A DNA stretch of 5,812 nt, from the NCBI GenBank assembly GCA_903829855.1, contig CAIKRN010000004.1, positions 1 through 5,812 on the forward strand, written 5' to 3'. Positions within the stretch are counted from its first letter, which is position 1, and every line of letters begins with the position of its first letter. This DNA is from an uncultured Opitutia bacterium (GTDB taxonomy: Bacteria > Verrucomicrobiota > Verrucomicrobiia > Opitutales > UBA953). Positions 1 through 5,350 of the stretch are shown piece by piece. A program made the translations under genes and the position numbers. The notes under the pieces were generated by a model that was given only the letters and a program-made list of their open reading frames with translations, was not told where the DNA came from and made no database searches.

Positions 1-476
1 AAAGACTGCTTCTTCATTAAGGCTGCGATGGCTGAGAGCATGATGGCGATTTGCAGGAACATGATCGCGAGGCCGAAGTTGCCGCCGCGTGCCTGGCTAT
101 AGGCGGCTTCGGCGTCGAGGTAGACGGCGTCCTTCATGATTTCGGCCTTCTCGCTCTTGTAGCGCTTGATTTCTTCGTCGGCCTTATCGATGGCCTTGCG
201 GGCGATGGCTTTGGCTTCAGGGGCGGGCGTGCCGGCTTCGATCACCTTGATGATGGTGCTCTCGGTGTCTCGGGCGGTCTCTTTCAGGCTCTTGGCCTGG
301 TAATAGGCCCACTTGTTCGAAGCACTGACCGTGGCTAGTTGGGTCTTTGTTGAGAAGCTTCCGCCCTTAAGGGTCGCGAAGGCGGCGCACACGGCGAGGA
401 GGGTGGTGGAGAGGGCGACCCACTTGGTCCAAGCGTCGGGGGCGGGAGCAGGGGTGTCTTTTTTGGCTTCAGTCAT
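1..476 (-). CDS. DUF4337 family membrane protein (3' end outside window)
   Basis: The reading frame is open from an ATG at 476 to the left edge, giving 158 residues without a stop. I recognise the pattern of the DUF4337 family, whose function is unknown. A short charged and Pro/Ala-rich N-terminus is followed by a likely membrane helix at residues 18-36 (KWVALSTTLLAVCAAFATLK), then the family-typical segment SNKWAYYQAKSLKE at 53-66. Residues 67-125 are a highly charged, probably helical or coiled-coil stretch rich in Lys, Glu and Ala. A second hydrophobic helix lies at about 134-153. Family members usually have one more membrane segment near the C-terminus, which would lie off the window. The start is chosen because it sits just ahead of the first helix; no Shine-Dalgarno sequence precedes it. 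The gene is divergent from serS and shares its 129-base upstream region. The family call is from memory of its sequence pattern. Confidence 0.82.
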   Translation of the reverse strand, partial: MTEAKKDTPAPAPDAWTKWVALSTTLLAVCAAFATLKGGSFSTKTQLATVSASNKWAYYQAKSLKETARDTESTIIKVIEAGTPAPEAKAIARKAIDKADEEIKRYKSEKAEIMKDAVYLDAEAAYSQARGGNFGLAIMFLQIAIMLSAIAALMKKQS

Positions 477-539
477 GGTGATGTGTCTGGAAGCAAAGGT
501 TTTCAGCCCTTGGCTCAATGCATTTCTTTCCCGAAAGCC

Positions 540-558
540 CGCGCACCAAGGGTGCGCG
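540..558. repeat. Perfect inverted repeat, possible operator
   Basis: The arms CGCGCACC and GGTGCGCG match perfectly over 8 bp around the 3-base centre AAG. It lies 47 bases before the serS start and 63 bases before the divergent start, and its last base touches the GATAAT box. This placement would suit an operator for a dimeric repressor or a cruciform-type site, but no regulator is encoded in the window. The palindrome is seen directly; its role is inferred. Confidence 0.5.
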
Positions 559-563
559 ATAAT
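558..563 (+). promoter_or_regulatory. Candidate serS -10 box (GATAAT)
   Basis: GATAAT differs from TATAAT at one base. Transcription from it would begin near 570 and leave a leader of about 35 bases before serS. There is no TTG-type -35 hexamer 16-18 bases upstream, where the sequence is AGCCCG or close to it. The call is therefore weak. Confidence 0.25.
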
Positions 564-569
564 TCCCCG

Positions 570-605
570 TTGCCCTCCGGCGGGGGGATTGGGCAAAGTC
601 GGCCC
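570..605 (+). promoter_or_regulatory. Possible alternative hairpins before serS
   Basis: TTGCCC (570-575) can pair with GGGCAA (591-596) around a 15-base loop. GGGC (591-594) can instead pair with GCCC (602-605), directly against the serS ATG. The two pairings exclude each other because they share 591-594. Both stems are short and the sequence is GC-rich, so chance is a real explanation. Confidence 0.2.
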
Positions 606-1874
606 ATGCTGGATCCCAAGTTCCTTCGTGAAAACATCGACCTCGTCCGCAAGGGCATCGCCCGGAAGAAGTTCCAGGTCGATCTCGATGCCGTCTTGGC
701 CGCCGACGAAGCCCGCCGCCATGCGGTGGCCGAGTTCGAGGTCGCCCGCTCGGCGCAGAACGCCGCCAATAAGGAGATGGCGGCGATGCCCAAGGGCTCA
801 CCGGAGTTTCAGGCCAAGGTCGCCGAGATGAAGGCGGCATCCGCCAAGGTGAAGGAGCTCGAAAAAAAGGTTTCCGAAGTCGAAGAGCAGATGAAGTCGG
901 TCGCTCTTTCGGTCCCCAATATCCCGCACGATTCCGTGCCCGAAGGTCGCACTGAAGCTGACAATAAGGTCGTGCTCGAGTGGGGCGATCATGGAAAACT
1001 CATCTCTGCAGCCGCCAAGCCGCATTGGGATATCGCCTGGTTCAGTAAGGCCATTGACTTCGAACGTGGCGTGAAGGTCACCGGTGCGGGCTTCCCCTTC
1101 TACGTCGGCGACATGGCCCGCCTCGTCCGCGCGCTGATTCAGTACTTCCTGGAGGAGGCTGGCGCCAATGGCTACACGGAGGTCCACGCCCCGTTGCTCG
1201 TCAACGCCGCTTCCGCTACCGCTACCGGTCAGTTGCCCGATAAGGAAGGGCAGATGTACCACGCCCAGACGGATGATTTCTACATGATTCCGACGGCTGA
1301 AGTGCCCGTCACGAATTTCTTCCGCGACGAGATTCTCGAGGAGGCTTCCTTGCCCGTGAAGCGTGCGGGCTATACGCCGTGCTTCCGTCGCGAAGCTGGC
1401 AGCTGGGGCGCCCATGTGCGCGGCCTGAATCGCCTGCACCAGTTCGACAAGGTGGAGCTCGTGAAATGGGTCCACCCCGAAAAGTCTTTTGAAGAGCTCG
1501 AGCTCTTGCGTGGCGATGCCGAACGTCTCCTTCAGAAGTTAAATCTGCCTTATCGCGTGCTGCTTATTTGTGCCGGCGATATCGGCTTCCCCCACAGCAA
1601 GCAGTACGACCTCGAAGTCTGGGCTGGCGGTCAGAAGCGCTGGCTCGAAGTCTCGAGCTGCTCCAACTTCACCGACTTCCAGGCCCGTCGTGCGGGGATA
1701 CGATTCCGCCCGAAGGATGGGAAGCCGGAGTTCGTCCACACCCTCAACGGTTCTGGTCTCGGCCTGCCACGCGTCCTCGCCGCCATCTTGGAGAACAACC
1801 TCCAAGCCGACGGCACTGTGCTCGTGCCCGAGGCGCTCCGTCGCTGGTACGGCAAGGAAACGCTGTCGTTCTGA
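606..1874 (+). CDS. serS: Seryl-tRNA synthetase
   Basis: This cytoplasmic class II synthetase charges tRNA-Ser with serine using ATP. The product is 422 residues, normal for bacterial SerRS. It begins with the canonical MLDPKFLREN. Residues about 30-105 form the long antiparallel coiled-coil arm that grips the long variable arm of tRNA-Ser. The catalytic core follows: motif 1 at about 163-200, the serine-site TAEVP at 230-234, motif 2 FRREAGSWG at 260-268 with HQFDKVE at 278-284, the DLEVW and EVSSCSNFTDFQARR segment at 335-362, and motif 3 from NGSGL at 381-385 with Arg389. The motif-2 loop reads GSWGAHVRGLNR where Escherichia-type enzymes have roughly GSAGRDTRGLIR; I recall the former type from Bacteroidota and Verrucomicrobiota. 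The frame is open back to 483, but ATG 606 matches the family N-terminus. No Shine-Dalgarno sequence is visible. tilS follows about 50 bases downstream. Confidence 0.97.
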   Translation: MLDPKFLRENIDLVRKGIARKKFQVDLDAVLAADEARRHAVAEFEVARSAQNAANKEMAAMPKGSPEFQAKVAEMKAASAKVKELEKKVSEVEEQMKSVALSVPNIPHDSVPEGRTEADNKVVLEWGDHGKLISAAAKPHWDIAWFSKAIDFERGVKVTGAGFPFYVGDMARLVRALIQYFLEEAGANGYTEVHAPLLVNAASATATGQLPDKEGQMYHAQTDDFYMIPTAEVPVTNFFRDEILEEASLPVKRAGYTPCFRREAGSWGAHVRGLNRLHQFDKVELVKWVHPEKSFEELELLRGDAERLLQKLNLPYRVLLICAGDIGFPHSKQYDLEVWAGGQKRWLEVSSCSNFTDFQARRAGIRFRPKDGKPEFVHTLNGSGLGLPRVLAAILENNLQADGTVLVPEALRRWYGKETLSF

Positions 1875-1887
1875 CGTCCGCTTTGGG

Positions 1888-1915
1888 TTGGCAGCGGTGC
1901 TTGGAAGTCTAGGCT
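1888..1915 (+). promoter_or_regulatory. Putative tilS promoter, TTGGCA-N16-TAGGCT
   Basis: TTGGCA (1888-1893) and TAGGCT (1910-1915) are separated by exactly 16 bases, the same layout as before ftsH and coaE. It lies wholly within the serS-tilS gap. Initiation about seven bases past the second box would fall at GTG 1922, or just before ATG 1928, so the mRNA would have almost no leader. The promoter reading is inferred from the repeated pattern. Confidence 0.6.
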
Positions 1916-1927
1916 GACGATGTGCCG

Positions 1928-3313
1928 ATGAGCTTGCCCAGTCCTGAAGCGTTGCGCTTGTCTGCGTTAGGCTTGCCACGATTACCTTCTGTACCGCAGG
2001 GCACTGGACCTGTTGCGGTCGCGGTCTCGGGTGGTGCCGATTCAGTCTACCTACTGTGTGCATTGTGGGCCGATGAATCAGTGCGGCCGCGCCTTCGTGT
2101 TCTCCATCTCGATCACCAGGTCCGGGGCGAAGCCTCTGCGGGAGACGCTCGTTTCGTGGACGCGCTCTGCGCCGCCCTTGGCGTGCCTTGCGCGCTGGGT
2201 CAGCGCGCAGGGCAGGGGGCTGCTTCGGAGGCAGACCTGCGCTCCGCCCGCGACACTTTCTTCGCCGAGCAGCGAATCGCTATCGGCTTTGAAATTCTTT
2301 GTACCGCTCACCACCTCGATGATGTCGTCGAGAATGCACTGCTGCGCCTCACTCGCGGTGCTGGGCTGGCCGGTCTGGCTGCACCGCGGGCCTTGCAGGA
2401 GTTTCGCGACGGCCATCGCCGCTGGCGCCCGCTCATTGCCGCAGGCCTCACTAAGGCCGACTTACTCTCCGCGCTCTACGTCGCCGGCATCCCTTGGCGC
2501 GAGGATGCGACGAACATTTTGCCCATCGCGGCGCGCAATCGTATCCGCACCTGGCTGGCCCAAGGTGGAGAGCAAGCGCTCGGGGAAGGTTATCAGGATG
2601 GCTTTGCCCGTTCTGCCCGTATCATTGGCGAAGCTCAATGGGCGTTATCGCAGTGGGCGCAGGAACTGGGCTGTGTCATGGTCGATGGCGCTATGCCCGT
2701 GGCTCAGCTCCGTGGCCGTCCAGTAGCCTTAATCCAAGAATGCCTTCGCGGGTTTCTTTACGCACAAGGCATTATCGATCCGAGCGGGCCTTCCCTTGAG
2801 TCGCTGACGGCCGCCATGGGTGCCGGTCAAGACGCTCAGTCGGCCGTGCGAGGCTTGCTGGTACGCGTGCAGGCTGGGTACCTCTCGGTCTTGAAGGATT
2901 CTCCTGCATTCGGACAAGCTGAGCGCCCACTAAGGGTGGGGGTGCCGGATGAAGAGTGCGGCCTGCTAGCGGAGTTCACGGATGTCGATGCGGCGCTGTG
3001 GGTAAGTCTGTCTCGGGGGGACATTTCGCCCAATCGAGAGGCCTATCTTGTCGCTCCAACTGGGCCGCTTGTCTGGCGCGGTCGAAGGGAGGGCGATCGT
3101 TATCAGCCTCTCGGATCGTCCGGTTCAGCCAAGCTGTCCGATCATCTTATTAATCGCAAAATCCCTGTAGCCCAGCGGGAATCGTTGCCAGTGATCATGG
3201 CCGATGGGCAGATTCTCTGGGTGCCCGGATTGCCGCCGGCGGAATCCGCGCGTCTGGCTGGGCCGACCAGGGGGGCTCTCCGGTTGACTTGGCTTGGCCC
3301 CTGCTTAGGTTAA
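1928..3313 (+). CDS. tilS: tRNA(Ile)-lysidine synthetase
   Basis: TilS uses ATP to attach lysine to C34 of the CAU-anticodon tRNA-Ile, making lysidine so that the tRNA reads AUA and is charged with isoleucine. The product is 461 residues from ATG 1928, a full-length TilS. The N-terminal PP-loop ATPase domain has SGGADS at 34-39, LHLDHQVRGE at 59-68, AHHLDD at 127-132 with RLTRGAGLAGL at 140-150, and WREDATN with RNRIR at 190-207. The family usually has DDQ-ET after the paired Asp; here it is DDVVEN. The C-terminal TilS domain is recognisable at 382-437 (WRGRREGDRYQPLG, then KLSDHLINRKIPVAQR and a WVPG segment). The start is uncertain: GTG 1922 is in frame two codons upstream and lies where a leaderless mRNA could begin. 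No Shine-Dalgarno site is present. The ftsH -10 box overlaps the stop codon. Confidence 0.93.
   Translation: MSLPSPEALRLSALGLPRLPSVPQGTGPVAVAVSGGADSVYLLCALWADESVRPRLRVLHLDHQVRGEASAGDARFVDALCAALGVPCALGQRAGQGAASEADLRSARDTFFAEQRIAIGFEILCTAHHLDDVVENALLRLTRGAGLAGLAAPRALQEFRDGHRRWRPLIAAGLTKADLLSALYVAGIPWREDATNILPIAARNRIRTWLAQGGEQALGEGYQDGFARSARIIGEAQWALSQWAQELGCVMVDGAMPVAQLRGRPVALIQECLRGFLYAQGIIDPSGPSLESLTAAMGAGQDAQSAVRGLLVRVQAGYLSVLKDSPAFGQAERPLRVGVPDEECGLLAEFTDVDAALWVSLSRGDISPNREAYLVAPTGPLVWRGRREGDRYQPLGSSGSAKLSDHLINRKIPVAQRESLPVIMADGQILWVPGLPPAESARLAGPTRGALRLTWLGPCLG
2184..2214. repeat. Strong inverted repeat inside tilS
   Basis: Two 14-base arms, TGCCTTGCGCGCTG (2184-2197) and CAGCGCGCAGGGCA (2201-2214), flank the loop GGT. 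They pair along their full length except for one position that would be a G-U pair in RNA. The stretch encodes tilS residues about 86-96 (VPCALGQRAGQ), just before a conserved part of the PP-loop domain. No T-run follows, so a terminator is unlikely. The structure is seen directly; any role, such as a translation pause or mRNA stability, is speculation. Confidence 0.5.
3284..3311 (+). promoter_or_regulatory. Putative ftsH promoter, TTGACT-N16-TAGGTT
   Basis: TTGACT (3284-3289), 16 bases, then TAGGTT (3306-3311). It is embedded in the last codons of tilS, and the final T is the first base of the tilS stop codon. The first box is one base from the sigma70 TTGACA. The ATG at 3325 is 13 bases beyond the second box, leaving an expected leader of roughly 6-8 bases. 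It allows ftsH to be transcribed independently of tilS. Confidence 0.62.
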
Positions 3314-3324
3314 AACATCTGCCC

Positions 3325-5313
3325 ATGAGCCAAAACGATAATCAGGATAATCGCAACGGGCCGCGCATGAACGCCAAGCCCGTGTTGGTCTGGTTGCTGC
3401 TCATGGCCGCGATCATCGCTCTTTTTAACATCCCGAACGCCTCCACGGTCGGTGCTCCCCAGAAGCTGACGGCCTCTCAGGTCTTAGCCGCCGCCCGGGA
3501 GGATAAGATTCAAAGTCTCACCTTGCGTGGTGATCGCAGTGCCGGCGAGGGCTGGGTGCACCTGTCAGGGGAGCTCAAGGTTGCGGGGGCCAAGCCCGGA
3601 GATAACAACAAGTTTACCGCTGAAGGCTCCCTTACTCCGGCTGACCGCGACCTCTTGCGTGCCCGGATTCCGACGGATTCGTTTAAGGACGTCGCTGAAC
3701 AGACCGGCTGGTCCATGTTCCTTTACAGCACGCTGCCGACGTTGCTCGTCTCCGGCATCGTGTTGTTCATGATGTATCGCTTTCTGAAGAATGCGAACCG
3801 GGGTGCGATGCAGTTCGCCAAGTCCCGGGCGCGCCTCAATGCCAACGAAAAGGAGGCCACCACTTTTAAGGACGTCGCCGGCTGTGATGAGGCGAAGGAA
3901 GAAGTGAAGGAGATCGTCGACTTCCTGAAGGATCCGAAGCGTTTCACGCGTATCGGTGCTAGTATTCCCAAGGGGGTGCTCATGGTCGGCCCTCCTGGCA
4001 CCGGCAAGACGCTGCTCGCCCGTGCGGTCGCTGGCGAAGCCGGGGTTCCGTTCCTCAGCATCAGTGGCTCGGATTTCGTCGAGATGTTTGTGGGAGTCGG
4101 CGCCGCCCGCGTCCGCGACACCTTTGAGCAGGCCCGTAAAATGGCGCCTTGCATTATCTTTATCGATGAAATCGATGCGGTTGGCCGCCAGCGCGGGGCC
4201 GGCGTCGGCGGTGGTAACGATGAACGCGAGCAGACGTTGAACTCCTTGCTGGTCGAGATGGATGGCTTTGATGGCCAGGCTGGCGTAATCGTGATCGGGG
4301 CGACCAATCGCGCAGACGTCCTAGATGCTGCCCTTTTACGTCCGGGCCGCTTTGACCGTCAGGTGTTCGTCGACCTTCCTGACTTGCGCGGACGCGAAGC
4401 GGTCCTTGCCGTCCACGCCAAGCGATTTCAGATGGCTCCCTCGGTAGACTTGCAGAGGGTCGCGCGCATTACGACGGGTATGTCCGGTGCCGATCTCGCT
4501 AATCTTTTGAACGAAGGGGCCCTCCATGCCGGTCGCCGTAATCGCGAAAAAGTCGAGATGTCGGACATCGAAGAGGCTCGCGATAAAATCGCCTATGGCC
4601 GTGAGCGCAAGAAGGTCATGGACGATTCGGACCTTAAGAACACTGCTTACCATGAAGCTGGCCACGCCGTCGTACAGGCTTTGATCGATGATGGTGCGCT
4701 CCCGCTCCATAAGGTCACCATCATCCCGCGCGGCCGTGCTCTCGGAATGGCGATGCTCATGCCCACCAAGGAAATTCTCGGCTACTCCCGCAAGCGCTTG
4801 CTTGACTACATCTGCATGGCGATGGCTGGACGCGTCGGTGAGAAAGTGATTTCCGGCGAAATTTCCAACGGCGCATCCAGCGACATCAAGCAGGCCACGC
4901 GTTTTGCGCGGCAGATGGTGTGTGACTGGGGGATGAGCGACCTCGGACCCATCGCCTTCGGCGAAAACTCCGACACTGTTTTCCTCGGCCGCGAAATTTC
5001 GCGCACCCAGAATCACAGTGACGAGACCGCTCGACATATTGACGAGGCCATCTCCTCAATCGTGAAGGAGCAGTATGCCCGCGCCGAGAAACTCATCGCT
5101 GACAACGCCGATGCCCATCGCAAGATCGCCGAAGCCCTCTTGCAGTATGAGACCTTGGATGGCGTGCATGTCATGGAAATCTTGAAGACGGGGGCGATTC
5201 AGACGCCTATCGTCGCAGTTCCGGAGACGCCGGTGCCTGCGGTGGCGGCCGCTCCGGCCCAACCTAGGGCCGAGCCAGACTCCGGGTTGCAGTCCGCCCC
5301 AAGCCCCGCTTGA
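3325..5313 (+). CDS. ftsH: ATP-dependent zinc metalloprotease FtsH
   Basis: FtsH is a hexameric AAA+ protease of the inner membrane that extracts and degrades misassembled membrane proteins and some soluble regulators. The product is 662 residues. A membrane helix at about 18-36 and another at about 131-151 enclose a periplasmic domain of some 93 residues. The AAA+ module has Walker A GPPGTGKT at 222-229, the pore-loop segment MFVGVGAARVRD at 254-265, Walker B IIFIDEID at 277-284, and the second region of homology TNRADVLDAALLRPGRFDRQ at 327-346, with likely arginine fingers R339 and R342. The protease domain has the zinc motif HEAGH at 443-447, with D520 in NGASSD as the probable third ligand. 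All key residues are present. The tail from about 627 is Pro/Ala-rich and probably disordered. A TTG at 3289 would extend the frame by 12 residues into the tilS end; ATG 3325 is preferred, being ATG and placed just past the -10 box. ATG 3367 is a less likely alternative. Confidence 0.97.
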   Translation: MSQNDNQDNRNGPRMNAKPVLVWLLLMAAIIALFNIPNASTVGAPQKLTASQVLAAAREDKIQSLTLRGDRSAGEGWVHLSGELKVAGAKPGDNNKFTAEGSLTPADRDLLRARIPTDSFKDVAEQTGWSMFLYSTLPTLLVSGIVLFMMYRFLKNANRGAMQFAKSRARLNANEKEATTFKDVAGCDEAKEEVKEIVDFLKDPKRFTRIGASIPKGVLMVGPPGTGKTLLARAVAGEAGVPFLSISGSDFVEMFVGVGAARVRDTFEQARKMAPCIIFIDEIDAVGRQRGAGVGGGNDEREQTLNSLLVEMDGFDGQAGVIVIGATNRADVLDAALLRPGRFDRQVFVDLPDLRGREAVLAVHAKRFQMAPSVDLQRVARITTGMSGADLANLLNEGALHAGRRNREKVEMSDIEEARDKIAYGRERKKVMDDSDLKNTAYHEAGHAVVQALIDDGALPLHKVTIIPRGRALGMAMLMPTKEILGYSRKRLLDYICMAMAGRVGEKVISGEISNGASSDIKQATRFARQMVCDWGMSDLGPIAFGENSDTVFLGREISRTQNHSDETARHIDEAISSIVKEQYARAEKLIADNADAHRKIAEALLQYETLDGVHVMEILKTGAIQTPIVAVPETPVPAVAAAPAQPRAEPDSGLQSAPSPA

Positions 5314-5329
5314 GGTTTGCCTCACGGGG
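5304..5329 (+). terminator. Stem-loop across the ftsH stop codon
   Basis: CCCCG (5304-5308) pairs with CGGGG (5325-5329), and TGAGG (5311-5315) pairs with CCTCA (5320-5324). The result is ten pairs with a 2-base bulge and a TTTG loop. It contains the ftsH TGA. No T-run follows, so it is not a textbook intrinsic terminator; it may instead protect the 3' end of ftsH mRNA. Its 3' arm shares bases with the coaE -35 box, so it could act in both roles or be partly coincidental. Confidence 0.35.
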
Positions 5330-5344
5330 TGGCTCGGCTAGGCT
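5317..5344 (+). promoter_or_regulatory. Putative coaE promoter, TTGCCT-N16-TAGGCT
   Basis: TTGCCT (5317-5322), 16 bases, then TAGGCT (5339-5344), starting four bases after the ftsH stop. Only six bases (GGGGTT) lie between the second box and ATG 5351. Initiation at the usual distance would place the first mRNA base at the A of the start codon, making the message leaderless. This is the third copy of the layout in the window. Confidence 0.6.
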
Positions 5345-5350
5345 GGGGTT

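Larger units (their letters stand above)
477..605. promoter_or_regulatory. Divergent intergenic region, DUF4337 gene / serS
   Basis: These 129 bases separate two divergent start codons, so promoters for both genes should lie here. They contain a perfect 8+8 palindrome, a -10-like GATAAT on the + strand and possible serS leader hairpins. No TAGGYT box of the kind found before tilS, ftsH and coaE occurs on either strand. An open frame reaches back to 483, but it is most likely non-coding because the canonical SerRS N-terminus begins at 606. Confidence 0.6.

Noticed and set aside
51..338. + strand open frame of 95 codons at the left end
   Set aside because: It is antisense to the DUF4337 gene, whose - strand frame has a coherent membrane topology and family motif.
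483..605. 41-residue N-terminal extension of serS from ATG 483
   Set aside because: The extension has no SerRS-like sequence, and MLDPKFLREN at 606 is the normal N-terminus of the family.
798..1475. Long - strand open frame (225 codons) opposite serS
   Set aside because: It is a shadow of the SerRS coding frame; the translation has no family features.
1492..1507. Perfect 16-bp palindrome AAGAGCTCGAGCTCTT inside serS
   Set aside because: It arises from the codons for a Glu/Leu-rich helix segment (EELELL) in a conserved gene. With no loop or related copy nearby, coincidence is the simplest reading.
1861..1896. Possible terminator between serS and tilS (CGCTG...CAGCG)
   Set aside because: The stem is only 5 bp with a 26-base loop, and no T-run follows.
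1968..1973. Another TAGGCT near the tilS start
   Set aside because: No TTG box lies 16 bases upstream (the hexamer there is GAAGCG), and it is inside the coding region.
3289..3324. 12-residue N-terminal extension of FtsH from TTG 3289
   Set aside because: It overlaps tilS and the putative promoter, and starts upstream of the expected transcript start. ATG 3325 gives a normal FtsH N-terminus.
4336..5037. Long - strand open frame (233 codons) opposite ftsH
   Set aside because: It lies wholly inside the FtsH protease region, which has every expected motif, and its translation shows no recognisable domain. Such antisense frames are common in GC-rich genes.
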